This document shows, piece by piece, positions 1 through 9,479 of a stretch of DNA of 64,000 bases. The notes under the pieces were generated by a model. That model was given only the letters and a program-made list of their open reading frames with translations. It was not told where the DNA came from and ran no database searches. The DNA is from Paenibacillus wulumuqiensis (GTDB taxonomy: Bacteria; Bacillota; Bacilli; Paenibacillales; Paenibacillaceae): positions 434,001-498,000 of the forward strand of contig NZ_LAQP01000001.1 of NCBI RefSeq assembly GCF_000971965.1, written 5' to 3'. Each line of letters starts with the position of its first letter. Position 1 is the stretch's first letter. The translations under genes were made by a program, and so were the position numbers.

Positions 1-66
1 ATCCCTCTGAATTTCTTTTTCAATTGAACTAACCCCTTTCAATCTTGTATGCCTTCTGACAAACCA

Positions 67-101
67 ATCATAGCATTGCTCAAGCGAAATGTAAGCGCTT
101 A
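67..101 (-). promoter_or_regulatory. Candidate promoter with cre-like palindrome for a leftward gene outside the window
   Basis: On the minus strand a TATGAT -10 (67-72) lies 16 bp from a weak -35 (89-94). The -35 overlaps the perfect palindrome TAAGCGCTTA (92-101), the core of a CcpA/cre site, although the outer cre positions do not fully match. Further left on the same strand an AGAGGG ribosome-binding-like sequence sits at the very edge (about 3-9), so a minus-strand gene probably starts just outside the window. Next to a xylose-sensing operon the likely target is a sugar transport operon; that is inference. Confidence 0.45.
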
Positions 102-189
102 ACTATAGTACTCTTTTGCTACCTTCTGTACTTTTTTATCCTCGGTCAATCTTGCACAGGATTCACAAAATAATAAGTGAAGAAAATAT

Positions 190-223
190 AAAAAAGCCCT
201 GGCTGCTTATGCAGTTCCAGGGC
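190..223 (-). terminator. Rho-independent terminator after the XylF-like gene
   Basis: An 11-bp stem built on GCCCTGG/CCAGGGC with an inner CTGC/GCAG pairing is followed on the minus strand by a T tract. It lies about 60 bp beyond the stop at 282 and closes the sensing operon. Confidence 0.85.
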
Positions 224-281
224 ATCTCCTCGGTATGATGTTAATGGTGTTATGCTACAGTATATTAATGCGGTATATGAA

Positions 282-1553
282 TCAATCCTGTTTGCTTCCG
301 TAAATCTCCTGCCGGGTATGAAATTGATCCGCGATCACGGTCTGCTCCAGATTGCTCCGGTCAACCGCAATAGGCTCGAGCAGCACGGAAGGCACTTCGA
401 TTTTGCCGTTGTTTACTTGCTGGTTCGTGGTGATCTTCTCTCCCTTGGCGAGGCGAATCGCCAGATCGGCTGTCGTGTCGGCCAGCTGCCGGATCGGTTT
501 GTAGACGGTCATCGTCTGAGTACCCTGGACAATCCGCTGGACAGCAGCCAGATCGGCATCCTGACCGGCGACTGGTATCTTTCCAGCCAGTCCTTGCTCA
601 GCAAGTGCTTGTATGGCTCCTCCGGCTGTACCATCATTGGCGACTATGACTGCATCCACTTGCTTCTGATTCGCCTTTAACGCTGCCCGCATATTCTCCC
701 GGGCATAGGCAGGAATCCAGTCCTTGGACCATTGATCGTATACAATCTGAATCTCTCCCCGGTCGATCAGCGGCTGCAGGACATCGAATACGCCTTTTTT
801 GAACAAATGAGCATTATTATCCGTATCGGCTCCGCCTATATATACATATTTGCCGCGTGGAACCTGGCTGATCAGGGCACTTGCCTGCAGTCGGCCGACC
901 TCTTCATTGTCAAAGGAAACATATAGATCCACCTCTGCATTCTTCACCAGCCGGTCATAGGACAATACCTTGATGCCTGCTTTGTGTGCTTTCTGGATAA
1001 TCGTGGCTGTCGCTTCCGCATTATGCGGTATGATGACGAGCACATCGACTCCGTCGCTGATTAAGGCTTCCGCCTGGGCAATCTGCCGGGCATCTTCGCC
1101 ATCTGCCGACCGGATAATCACTTCCGCACCCCGCCGCTCGGCAGCCTGACGGAACAGATCACGGTCTTTTTTCCAGCGTTCCTCGACCAGTGTATCCATC
1201 GCAAAGCCAATTCGGATGACAGGCTCTTTTCCTTTATCCTTCGGATCTTTATCGTTCTCACTGCTGCTGGTGCTCTTCTCTTTTCCATCGTTCACTGCTG
1301 GTACATATACTGCCGAGGCAGCATCCCGTTCAGCTGGTGTCTGCTGCTGGGAAGACGAAGGGACCGATCCCGAACCGGATTGGTCGGTTTCACTGCAGCC
1401 GGTGAGCAGTGTGATGAACAGCAGCAGCAGAGCAGCTATCCTTCTTTTCCATGTCACAGAAATGGTGGATGGTGATTGATACGATCGATATTGCTGTACA
1501 CGCATGTGGCGGTTGGCAGGGGCGGCATACATCGGTTCTGCCGATCTGTTCAT
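282..1553 (-). CDS. XylF-like sugar-binding lipoprotein (ABC transporter solute-binding protein)
   Basis: Type 1 periplasmic-binding fold of the D-xylose-binding XylF/ChvE kind (Peripla_BP_4), expected to be a membrane-anchored lipoprotein that delivers sugar to an importer. A lipoprotein signal is visible: two arginines, a hydrophobic run and the lipobox LLTGC, followed by an S/E/K-rich linker of about 60 residues. The binding fold starts near IRIGFAMDTLVEERWKKD and contains the family's SYDRLVKN and GGADTDNN stretches. The chosen ATG overlaps the stop of the upstream regulator gene (ATGA) with GGGCGGA before it, implying translational coupling. This leaves an unusually long n-region of about 35 residues before the hydrophobic core, so a later start is possible. 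A terminator follows directly; no permease or ATPase genes are attached. Confidence 0.85.
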   Translation of the reverse strand: MNRSAEPMYAAPANRHMRVQQYRSYQSPSTISVTWKRRIAALLLLFITLLTGCSETDQSGSGSVPSSSQQQTPAERDAASAVYVPAVNDGKEKSTSSSENDKDPKDKGKEPVIRIGFAMDTLVEERWKKDRDLFRQAAERRGAEVIIRSADGEDARQIAQAEALISDGVDVLVIIPHNAEATATIIQKAHKAGIKVLSYDRLVKNAEVDLYVSFDNEEVGRLQASALISQVPRGKYVYIGGADTDNNAHLFKKGVFDVLQPLIDRGEIQIVYDQWSKDWIPAYARENMRAALKANQKQVDAVIVANDGTAGGAIQALAEQGLAGKIPVAGQDADLAAVQRIVQGTQTMTVYKPIRQLADTTADLAIRLAKGEKITTNQQVNNGKIEVPSVLLEPIAVDRSNLEQTVIADQFHTRQEIYGSKQD

Positions 1554-3091
1554 ACGCGTCCGCCCAGCAGCGACTTGCGGTATTCGGTCGGCGAGACATC
1601 GCACATTTTTTTGAATACTTTGCTAAAGTAATTGGGATCGTGGTAGCCCACCTCAAACGTAATCTCCTTCATGCTGCGCAGCGGATCAATCATCAACTTT
1701 TTGGCTTTGTTGATCCGGCATTCGGTGAGGAAATCGATATAATTGACACCGAGCTGCTCCTTGAATAATTTGCTGATATAAAAAGGACTCAGCTCAAACC
1801 GTTCTCCGATGCCCTCCAGGGAAATGTCCTGATGGGAGTGCTCGGTAATATACTGCTTGATCCGGCGGATCGTGTCCGGCTTGATCCGTTCGAGATGCTC
1901 ATCATGCAGCATCCGCATCTGATCCCATATCCTGGCTGTCTCGATCCGCAGCTGCCGGTAATCTTGCGCTTCAAAGGAATAAAGCGGCGTATCCATCTCT
2001 ACGCCCATCTCTGCCAGCACCCGGGAAGCGATCCAAATCCGTTCCAGCACACGCTGCTGAATCTGCAGCCGGTTGGCACCCTGGTTCTCATATCGGCGCA
2101 GCATCTCCATCGTATCTTCACAGATCGTCTGCCACTCTCCCAGACGTACCTGTTCAAAAAAATGCTGTTCCCAGCTTCGGGAGGTGGAGTCCGGATGAGC
2201 GGCGCCCGGAGCAGATACATCTGCATAGAAGCGGTATTTGACCGGCAGCGATACATCCATCGTCGCGATCAGCGCTTCCTGATACGACTGTCTGACCTGG
2301 GAGAGTGATTCACAGGTATTGCCAATACCGACAAACCATCCTTCCCGTTCGTCCGGTCGTATACTGGACAGCAGGTCACGCGCCAGCGCAGCAGCCTGGG
2401 AACGGAACGATACTCCGGATTGGCGAAAAGCAATAACCGGGATCTGCCGTCCATACAGTGCGCCGACCCAGCCGCTGCCGGTAGCGCTGATTTTCTCCTT
2501 GATCATCGTGTAGGCGTTCTCTCTGCCGGCTGGCAGCAGGATAGCCATAGCGAATTTGTCACTGTCGGTATCTACTCCAAGCCAGCGAACCAGCTCATCC
2601 GAGTGCACCTGATGCACATGATCGAACAGTAGCTGGGTCACAATATCCGCTTCGATAACCGGCATGACTTTTTGCAGGGCATCACTGCGCAGCCGGCTCT
2701 GCTCCCGGTCCAGCTGTTCCTGGGTAATCTGCTCCAGTACCCGCTTTACCGTGGAGACAATCTCGCTCGCCTTGCTCGGTTTGAGCAGATAATCCTTGAC
2801 CCCCAGCTTGATCGCCCGGCGGGCATAATCAAATGTATCGTAGGCGGTGAACATAATGACTTTGATATCCGGAAAGGCCCCTGCAATATGCTCGGTCGTC
2901 TCCAGGCCATCCATGCCCGGCATCTTGATATCCATCAGAATCAGATCCGGCTGGAAGTGCTCCACCATGCTGATGGCAATTCTGCCATTGGGTGCCTGCT
3001 CGATGATCAGATCTGTGAATCCTTTTTGCAGAATAGCTTGCAGCCCTTCCCGTCCTACCTGCTCGTCATCCACGATCAGCAGCTTCATCAT
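1550..3091 (-). CDS. YesN-type response regulator with AraC DNA-binding domain
   Basis: Response regulator of the YesN class. The N-terminal receiver domain (about 1-120) has the acidic pair D8-D9, the phospho-acceptor D54 in LILMDIKMPGMDG and the conserved lysine in LLKPSKA. A long middle region precedes two AraC-type helix-turn-helix motifs at the C-terminus (DISLEGIGERFELSPFYISK and the FEVGYHDPNYFSKVFKK region). Its start is inside the end of the sensor kinase gene (26-bp overlap), with a GGGAGG ribosome binding site. By analogy with the Clostridium beijerinckii XylFII-LytS-YesN system it should activate xylose transport genes; the exact target here is inferred. Confidence 0.92.
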   Translation of the reverse strand: MMKLLIVDDEQVGREGLQAILQKGFTDLIIEQAPNGRIAISMVEHFQPDLILMDIKMPGMDGLETTEHIAGAFPDIKVIMFTAYDTFDYARRAIKLGVKDYLLKPSKASEIVSTVKRVLEQITQEQLDREQSRLRSDALQKVMPVIEADIVTQLLFDHVHQVHSDELVRWLGVDTDSDKFAMAILLPAGRENAYTMIKEKISATGSGWVGALYGRQIPVIAFRQSGVSFRSQAAALARDLLSSIRPDEREGWFVGIGNTCESLSQVRQSYQEALIATMDVSLPVKYRFYADVSAPGAAHPDSTSRSWEQHFFEQVRLGEWQTICEDTMEMLRRYENQGANRLQIQQRVLERIWIASRVLAEMGVEMDTPLYSFEAQDYRQLRIETARIWDQMRMLHDEHLERIKPDTIRRIKQYITEHSHQDISLEGIGERFELSPFYISKLFKEQLGVNYIDFLTECRINKAKKLMIDPLRSMKEITFEVGYHDPNYFSKVFKKMCDVSPTEYRKSLLGGRV

Positions 3092-4532
3092 TCGTCTCCA
3101 TCCTCCCTTTTTTCGGTATTTTGATAATGACTCTTACACCCTGTCCGGGGATACTCTGAATATCCACCACATCCGCTGTTCCATAGAACAGGTGGAGCCG
3201 CTGCACTACATTGCTGAATCCGATGCCGGTCGATTGTCCTTCATTCTCCACCGGTTGCTCTTCCAGAATCTGCTGAATTCGTTCACTGCTCATGCCCGGC
3301 CCATCATCGGCGATCTCTATCTTCACATATTCATTGCTGTCCTGAATGCTCACCCGGATCGTCCCCCCCTGCTCGGAAGGTTCCACTGCATATATGATAG
3401 CGTTTTCAACAATTGGCTGCAGGGTTAACCCGGGGATCGGAACGTACAGACAGTCGGTATCAATATCGGTCTGCAGATGCAGCCGGTCGGTGAAGCGCGC
3501 CTTTTGAATCTCCATATATTGCTGCATCACTTTGACTTCATCATAGAGGGTAACTGCCCGATCGAGCCGCTTGAGATTGTAGCGCAGCAGTCCGGCCACA
3601 TTGACCAGCAGATCGCTCGTTTCCTCGGCTCCTTCCATATAAGCCTTCTTGGAAAGGGTATCGAGAATATTAAACAGAAAATGCGGATTGATCTGACTCT
3701 GCAGACTACGCAGCTGGCTCTCCCGCAGCAGCAGCTTATTCCGCTGCAGTTCACTTTCCAGCTGGGCTTTTTGCTGAATTTCTATGATCAGATTGTTGAT
3801 ATTGATCCGCATATGCTCGAACATCCGGGCGAGAAAGGAGATTTCATCGGTAGACTGCACCTTGACCTGAAGATCGAATCTTCCTTTGGCCAGTTCCTGT
3901 GCCGCCCGGGTCAGCTGCTCGACCGGACGGGTGATACTGAGCGAGAACCAGTAGGTGAAGAGCAGCAGCAAAAAGGTCATCGTCAGCAGAATCAGTACAC
4001 CCAGCTGTTTGAATGCCGACGATTGTGCGATCATCTCTCTGTAGGAGCGCTCATAGGTGTTAATGTCCATATCCAGCAGCTTGAGTGTCATTTCCGAAAT
4101 ATACCTGGAGATGCGGGTCGCTTCGGAAAAGGCTTGGGCTGAGTCCTCGGTTTCCTTTTCAGTCTGGAACATAACGGAGCGTTCTGCCGACTCGATCAGG
4201 CTGTCGATCAGATTCACATAGCTGGTCAGGGCAAAGTCATTCTGTCCATTGCGCAGTAGTGCCACCGACCAGCGAGCATTCCGCAGCTTGTGTTCTTTGC
4301 TGCGCAGACTGCTCAGATTCGCTTCGGTCGGCGTCAGCAGATAATGATTGAGCGAGGTAACCATTTGCTGGCTCGCTGTGGTTACTTCATTCATATACAG
4401 GTATCGCTGTAAAATATCATTATATTGTTCCTGGGTCTTCTGATTGTAATAGGTCAGGGTTATCCAGATGACCACCATAATGAACATGACGACAGCAGTC
4501 AGGGTCCATATTTTCCGCTGAATTCCAATCAT
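3066..4532 (-). CDS. LytS/YesM-type sensor histidine kinase (xylose three-component system)
   Basis: Membrane sensor kinase: first transmembrane helix near residues 7-27 (LTAVVMFIMVVIWITL), an extracytoplasmic region of about 150 residues, a second helix (LGVLILLTMTFLLLLF), a HAMP domain, the His_kinase (PF06580) box with the phospho-acceptor histidine in QINPHFLFNILD, and an ATPase domain with N box VENAI, DDGPGM and GIGFSN. The ATG at 4532 overlaps the stop of the upstream sugar-binding gene (ATGA), which supports this start over one 27 codons earlier and indicates coupled translation. In the family the extracytoplasmic part forms a complex with the membrane-anchored XylFII sensor encoded just upstream. 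Confidence 0.92.
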   Translation of the reverse strand: MIGIQRKIWTLTAVVMFIMVVIWITLTYYNQKTQEQYNDILQRYLYMNEVTTASQQMVTSLNHYLLTPTEANLSSLRSKEHKLRNARWSVALLRNGQNDFALTSYVNLIDSLIESAERSVMFQTEKETEDSAQAFSEATRISRYISEMTLKLLDMDINTYERSYREMIAQSSAFKQLGVLILLTMTFLLLLFTYWFSLSITRPVEQLTRAAQELAKGRFDLQVKVQSTDEISFLARMFEHMRININNLIIEIQQKAQLESELQRNKLLLRESQLRSLQSQINPHFLFNILDTLSKKAYMEGAEETSDLLVNVAGLLRYNLKRLDRAVTLYDEVKVMQQYMEIQKARFTDRLHLQTDIDTDCLYVPIPGLTLQPIVENAIIYAVEPSEQGGTIRVSIQDSNEYVKIEIADDGPGMSSERIQQILEEQPVENEGQSTGIGFSNVVQRLHLFYGTADVVDIQSIPGQGVRVIIKIPKKGRMETNDEAADRG

Positions 4533-5518
4533 TGTACATCTTCCGCCTTCAGTACACGAATATCGGTAAAAGAACCGGTTGTATCGAGTGGAATATTCTT
4601 GCCTTCCAGCCACCGGATCATCATCTCTACGCTTGTTTTCCCCATGCTCTCTGGAGACTGCTCGATAATCGCATCCAGTTTGCCTTTGCGCAGCAGAGGC
4701 AGTACATCGGGATGATCGTCAAAGGAATACATATAATAAGGCTCGATCTGTGAGCGTCTGCTGATTTCCTGGATCATAGCGCTTATCAGATTGGCATCCA
4801 TAGATATGAAGGCGTTTACATTTGGGTGGCGGTTCATAATGTCCTGGGTCGCTGCAATCACCTTTTCTTTTTGCTCGGGAGTCTCTACATATTGAGGTTG
4901 AATGCGTGGATAGGCATGCAGCACTTCCATGATTCCTGCCAGGCGCTGCTTCTGGTCATACTCCTTTTGGTTATTGCCCATCAGTACGACAGTTCCTTCA
5001 TTGCCCATATCCCGGATCATCTGTCTGACGATCGTACGCCCTGCCATGACCGGATCGGAGCCAACATAGGTTTTGCGAAGACTCTCGTCCATGGGGACGT
5101 CACTTGCCACGGTAATAATGGGGATTCCGTAAAAGGCGGATTTTACCTTGGTCAGTTCCTTGAACGCATCGTTATCCAGCCCCTGAACGATAATCCCGTC
5201 CATTTTGGAATCGATGGCAATCTCGATCTGTTTGAGGAAATCATCTTTGTCTTCTCCATAGCTGCCCCACACTTCGAGTGTGGCTGCATTCTGCTGTGCC
5301 TGCTGTCTGGCGCCGCTTCCTACCTTTTCCCAAAATGGAGTACCTAGATCTCTCGTGATCAGCACGAGCCGGTATTGTGATGGCTTGCTCACACTGGTCT
5401 GCGGGAGCTGCTGTTGTTCGGATTGTACAAAGCGAACCGCTGCCGTAATCGTAAAACATAGCAAAAGAATGCATACGGAACCCAGTGCCAAGCTGACTCT
5501 TTTATGCAAATAAATCAT
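4529..5518 (-). CDS. Membrane-anchored sugar-binding sensor protein, XylFII-like
   Basis: Periplasmic-binding-protein fold attached to the membrane by an uncleaved N-terminal helix (ALGSVCILLLCFTITAAV) instead of a lipobox. The fold begins near YRLVLITRDLGTPFWEKVG and includes the typical DGIIVQGLDN and TYVGSDPVMAGR stretches. First gene of a translationally coupled operon with the kinase and regulator, the arrangement of XylFII in the XylFII-LytS-YesN D-xylose sensing system, where the protein presents the sugar to the kinase. The ligand is inferred from gene order; another pentose or hexose is possible. The start at 5518 has GGGGAAGAGG close upstream; an in-frame ATG eight codons earlier has no ribosome binding site. 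Confidence 0.85.
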   Translation of the reverse strand: MIYLHKRVSLALGSVCILLLCFTITAAVRFVQSEQQQLPQTSVSKPSQYRLVLITRDLGTPFWEKVGSGARQQAQQNAATLEVWGSYGEDKDDFLKQIEIAIDSKMDGIIVQGLDNDAFKELTKVKSAFYGIPIITVASDVPMDESLRKTYVGSDPVMAGRTIVRQMIRDMGNEGTVVLMGNNQKEYDQKQRLAGIMEVLHAYPRIQPQYVETPEQKEKVIAATQDIMNRHPNVNAFISMDANLISAMIQEISRRSQIEPYYMYSFDDHPDVLPLLRKGKLDAIIEQSPESMGKTSVEMMIRWLEGKNIPLDTTGSFTDIRVLKAEDVQ

Positions 5519-5716
5519 CCCTCTTCCCCGGTATGGGATCATGGTATGGCAATTCTGCCAGTCGGTGCTTATACTCTAACAAATCCTTTATCGGTTGGGT
5601 AGATATTTTTTACCATTTTTATTTATAACAGTTACTGAGTTATATCGGTAATCAGTTTATTGTTTTGCAGCCCGATACGTGATCCGCACTCCACATGGCA
5701 AGCTAAGATGGATACA

Positions 5717-5754
5717 ATAAAAAGACTCCGGGATCGTGATGATCCTGGAGTCTT
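5717..5754 (-). terminator. Terminator after cysI
   Basis: On the minus strand GACTCC-GGATC and GATCC-GGAGTC form a stem with one A/C mismatch, followed by TTTTTATT. It lies about 65 bp downstream of the cysI stop. The rest of the 5519-5818 gap is AT-rich and should hold the promoter of the sensing operon, but no strong -35/-10 pair stands out. Confidence 0.85.
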
Positions 5755-5818
5755 CTCTATTTATAGTCTGCAATAGCCAATGTCTGATGTACAGTTGAAA
5801 GCAATCCATCCGAACTGG

Positions 5819-7540
5819 TCAGGCGTGGAATTGACGTCCGTCGTAGACAGCATCTACGTAACCCGCACGAATGACAAAGTCTCCGAAATGCTCGCCAGCG
5901 TTACGTTCTGTCGCATACCGGCCAAAGATCGGTTTGAGCGTAGACAGAATCTCATCTTCGTTAATGTTCTCTCGGTACATCTTGTTCAGGCGGCTGCCGT
6001 CAAAGCTGCCTCCGAGATACATATTGTAACGTCCCGGTGCCTTACCGATAAAGGAGAGTTCGGCCAGAGCCGGACGTGCACAACCGTTCGGGCAGCCGGT
6101 CATACGAATCACGATATCTTCGTTGCGCAGGCCAACCTCATCCAGCTGATTCTCCAGCTTGGTCATCAGTTCAGGCAGATAACGCTCGGCTTCAGCCATC
6201 GCCATTCCACATGTAGGCAGTGCGACACATGCCATCGAATTACGGCGCAGCGCAGAATAATGGGCACCGTCGGTCAGATTGTATTTGGCGATCAGATTTT
6301 CGATCGTTTTCTTCTTGGCGCTGGTTACGCCGCCGATAACCAGATTCTGATTCGGCGTCAGGCGGAAATCGCCGGTATGCACCTTGGCAATCTCGCGCAG
6401 ACCGGTCATCAGCTGGTAGTCGCCATCGTCCATAATACGTCCGTTCTCGATGAACAGGGTCAGCAGCCATTTACCGTCGAGACCTTTCACCCAGCCATAA
6501 CGGTCACCATTATGATCGAACTGGAACGGGCGAGCCTCCTGCAATTGCCAGCCAAGACGCTCATGCAGTTCGGCTACGAGCCAATCCAGCCCGCGATCAT
6601 CGATCGTATACTTGAACCGGGCATGCTTGCGCACGGCACGGTCGCCATAATCACGCTGGATGGTAACGACCTTTTCAGCTACATCAATCATCTGGTCGGG
6701 AGTGATAAAGCCGATCACTTTGGACAGCTGCGGATAGGTCTTGTCATCTCCGTGTGTCATGCCCATTCCTCCGCCTACCGCTACATTAAATCCCTGCAGC
6801 ACACCATTTTCCACGATCGCGATAAAGCCCAGATCCTGGGAAAATACATCGACATCATTGGAAGGCGGTACTGCGATACCGATCTTGAATTTGCGCGGCA
6901 GGTAGACGGCTCCATAAATCGGCTCCTGCTCTACACCATCACGACTGTCGACGACCTTTTCTTCGTCCAGCCAGATCTCATGATAAGCACGTGTGCGCGG
7001 ATCGAGATGGGTGCTTACTTTGCAGGCCCAGTCATAGACCTGCGCATGAACCGCCGATTGATCCGGATTGGTGTTGCACATCACGTTACGGTTGACGTCA
7101 CCGCAGGCTGCCAGTGTACTGAGCAGCGCATCATTGACTTCACGAATCGTATTTTTCAGGTTCCATTTGAGTACACCATGCAGCTGGAATGACTGGCGCG
7201 TCGTCAGACGGATGGTGTTGTTGCCGTATTTATGGGAAATATCGTCCATCATCAGCCACTGGGCTGGAGTCACGATACCACCGGAAGCACGTACGCGCAG
7301 CATGAACTGATACGCCGGCTCCAGCTTTTGCTTTTTCCGTTCGTTGCGCAGGTCACGGTCATCCTGCATATAGCTGCCGTGGTGCTTCATGAGGCGGTTA
7401 TCATCTTCGGGAATCGAGCCGGTAATCGGATCTTTGAGTGTCTCCTCCAGGCTGCCCCGCAAATATTGGCTGTTGCGCTTGATGTCTTCTACATCACTGT
7501 GTGGAGCATCATGCGGCGGATATTTTTCGTACTGGACCAT
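5819..7540 (-). CDS. cysI: Sulfite reductase (NADPH) hemoprotein beta subunit
   Basis: Assimilatory sulfite reductase hemoprotein: reduces sulfite to sulfide with six electrons delivered by the CysJ flavoprotein, the last inorganic step before cysteine synthesis. The 573 residues match the family length. Duplicated nitrite/sulfite reductase ferredoxin-like halves are present, and the siroheme/4Fe-4S cysteines are intact: C438 and C444 (CVALPTCG), C483 and C487 ([10 protein letters not shown]). Substrate-contacting basic residues occur in [10 protein letters not shown] and near the second repeat. It follows cysJ with a 36-bp gap and an AGGAG site; the pair forms a two-gene operon closed by the terminator at 5717-5754. 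Confidence 0.97.
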   Translation of the reverse strand: MVQYEKYPPHDAPHSDVEDIKRNSQYLRGSLEETLKDPITGSIPEDDNRLMKHHGSYMQDDRDLRNERKKQKLEPAYQFMLRVRASGGIVTPAQWLMMDDISHKYGNNTIRLTTRQSFQLHGVLKWNLKNTIREVNDALLSTLAACGDVNRNVMCNTNPDQSAVHAQVYDWACKVSTHLDPRTRAYHEIWLDEEKVVDSRDGVEQEPIYGAVYLPRKFKIGIAVPPSNDVDVFSQDLGFIAIVENGVLQGFNVAVGGGMGMTHGDDKTYPQLSKVIGFITPDQMIDVAEKVVTIQRDYGDRAVRKHARFKYTIDDRGLDWLVAELHERLGWQLQEARPFQFDHNGDRYGWVKGLDGKWLLTLFIENGRIMDDGDYQLMTGLREIAKVHTGDFRLTPNQNLVIGGVTSAKKKTIENLIAKYNLTDGAHYSALRRNSMACVALPTCGMAMAEAERYLPELMTKLENQLDEVGLRNEDIVIRMTGCPNGCARPALAELSFIGKAPGRYNMYLGGSFDGSRLNKMYRENINEDEILSTLKPIFGRYATERNAGEHFGDFVIRAGYVDAVYDGRQFHA

Positions 7541-7576
7541 TTTGTGTTCTCCTCTCGTAATCGCCGGGATTCCCCA

Positions 7577-9424
7577 TCAATATACATCCCGCTGATAACG
7601 TTTTTGCTGCAGCATATTGCTCATATATTCAGCCGCTGCTTCCTGGCTCAGATTACCTTCCTGAACAAGAATTTTCTCCAGGGTCAGATGCACATCGTTG
7701 GCCATGTTCTTCTCATCGCCACATACATAGACAATGGCACCTTCCTGAATCCATTCATACAGCTCGCGGCTTCTCTCCATCATACGGTGCTGAACGTATA
7801 CCTTCTGATCGGTATCCCGGGAAAAGGCTACATCCATACGTGTTAATACCCCATCTTTGAGCCAGCGCTGCCATTCGGTCTGATACAGGAAATCGGTCGC
7901 AAAGCGCTGATCTCCAAAGAACAGCCAGCTCTTGCCGTCCGCTCCGGTCTCTTCCCGTTCCATCATAAAGGCACGGAATGGTGCTACTCCTGTGCCCGGC
8001 CCGATCATAATGATCGGTGTGGAAGCGTCATGCGGCAGTTTGAAGTTCTCATTGTGCTGAATATAGACCGGCAGGGTGTCTCCCGGCTGCAGACGCTCGG
8101 CCAGATGTACCGAGCATACGCCATAACGCTGGCGACCATGCTGTTCGTATTCCACTTTGCGTACGGTCAGATGCACTTCATCCGGTGCAGCCTGCATACT
8201 GCTGGAAATGGAGTACAGACGGGATGGCATTTTGCGCAGCAGCGACAGGAACTCATCGGCCGGAATACCTTTCAGACTATAATCCTGCACGAGATCCAGC
8301 AGATCGCGTCCATTCAGGTAAGCGCGCAAGTCCTGTTCCCGTCCTTCTTCAAGCAGATCGTATAGCTGTTCATGGTCTGCCAGTCCGGCTACCTTTTCCA
8401 GCAGCGGCTTGGTCAGTACACTGATCTCGTAGTGACGCAGCAGTGCATCACGTACGCTCAGATGATCACCATTTTTGTTGATCACAATCGATTCATTACC
8501 GTTCCAGTCCATCGCCTCGATCAGTTCATCGACGAGCTGCGGATGATTCTCCGGGTAGACGCCCAGGCTATCGCCGGGTTCATACTGCAGACCCGATCCT
8601 TCGAGAGACAATTCCACATGGCGGGTCTCTCGGCTCGATCCGCGTCCGTTCAGATTGAGATTCTCCAGCACTTCTGCCGGAAACGGCTGGGTACGGGAGT
8701 AAGGCGATTCGGCTGCAGGTTGCGCTGTATCCGTCGTGCCCGATACTACCGATGCGCCCGCAGCGGCTGCGGACCCGGCTTGACCAAGAGCGGACAGTAC
8801 ATTCTCAATCCACTCGGCAGCCTGTTCTTCAAAGTCTACATCACAGTCAGCGCGCGGCACGATGCGTTCTGCGCCGAGCTCTTCCAGACGTTTATCAAAA
8901 TCCTTGGCTGTCTGGCAGAAGAATTCATATGATGTATCGCCGAGACCCAGGACTGAATATTTGGCATCTGCCAGTTGTGGTGCACGCTTGCTGTGCAGGA
9001 ATTCATAAAAAGGAATGGCATTATCCGGCGGATCGCCTTCTCCCTGTGTACTGACAAGCACGAGCAGGTTTTGGACCTTTTTGAGATTGTTCGGTTTGTA
9101 ATCGCCCATGGACGAGAGCGTTACATCGAACCCCTGGGAAGTCAGCTGTTGTGCCAGCTTTTTGGATAGTCCCTGGGCATTGCCTGTCTGTGAACCGAAT
9201 AGGACGGTCACTTCTTTGGATGCGGCCGGTGCGGTCTGTACATTTACTGCTGTATCGGTTATGGCTGTCTGGGCAGGGACGGCTGTACTACCGCCTGCCT
9301 GAATGCCGGCTGTCAGATATCCGCTCAGCCAGATTCGCTGCATATCTGTTAGTGTCGGCAGCAGCCGATTGAGAAGCTCGGCCTGCTCCGGTGTAAAAGG
9401 ACTGTTACTTGCTTGAAGTTCCAA
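7577..9424 (-). CDS. cysJ: Sulfite reductase (NADPH) flavoprotein alpha subunit
   Basis: Electron-transfer subunit moving electrons from NADPH through FAD and FMN to CysI. Domain order: flavodoxin-like FMN domain (about 70-215, FGSQTGNAQGLSKKLA and STQGEGDPPDNA), Ala/Ser-rich linker, FAD-binding domain (RLYSISSSMQ), and NADP-binding domain (MIGPGTGVAPFRAF, FGDQRFATDFLYQ, YVCGDEKNMA). The 615-residue length is normal. The start is TTG at 9424, six bases after GGGGTGA; no better ATG fits. First gene of the cysJI operon, with a palindrome between the likely -10 and the ribosome binding site. Confidence 0.97.
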   Translation of the reverse strand: MELQASNSPFTPEQAELLNRLLPTLTDMQRIWLSGYLTAGIQAGGSTAVPAQTAITDTAVNVQTAPAASKEVTVLFGSQTGNAQGLSKKLAQQLTSQGFDVTLSSMGDYKPNNLKKVQNLLVLVSTQGEGDPPDNAIPFYEFLHSKRAPQLADAKYSVLGLGDTSYEFFCQTAKDFDKRLEELGAERIVPRADCDVDFEEQAAEWIENVLSALGQAGSAAAAGASVVSGTTDTAQPAAESPYSRTQPFPAEVLENLNLNGRGSSRETRHVELSLEGSGLQYEPGDSLGVYPENHPQLVDELIEAMDWNGNESIVINKNGDHLSVRDALLRHYEISVLTKPLLEKVAGLADHEQLYDLLEEGREQDLRAYLNGRDLLDLVQDYSLKGIPADEFLSLLRKMPSRLYSISSSMQAAPDEVHLTVRKVEYEQHGRQRYGVCSVHLAERLQPGDTLPVYIQHNENFKLPHDASTPIIMIGPGTGVAPFRAFMMEREETGADGKSWLFFGDQRFATDFLYQTEWQRWLKDGVLTRMDVAFSRDTDQKVYVQHRMMERSRELYEWIQEGAIVYVCGDEKNMANDVHLTLEKILVQEGNLSQEAAAEYMSNMLQQKRYQRDVY

Positions 9425-9442
9425 CGATATTCACCCCATCAT

Positions 9443-9473
9443 TTAGCATGACAATATGCTAATCCCTAGTATA
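9443..9473 (-). promoter_or_regulatory. cysJI control region: -10 element and 20-bp palindrome
   Basis: TATACT at 9468-9473 is a plausible minus-strand -10 without a good -35. Downstream of it lies a palindrome with perfect 7-bp arms, TTAGCAT (9443-9449) and ATGCTAA (9456-9462), ahead of the GGGGTGA ribosome binding site. Its place in the transcribed leader suits a repressor operator; a LysR-type activator such as CysL would normally bind further upstream. Regulator unknown. Confidence 0.5.
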
Positions 9474-9479
9474 GTGCTC

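Noticed and set aside
5780-7192. Plus-strand open frame of 470 codons opposite cysI
   Set aside because: Antisense to a full-length sulfite reductase gene with intact motifs; the sequence shows no domain and no good ribosome binding site.
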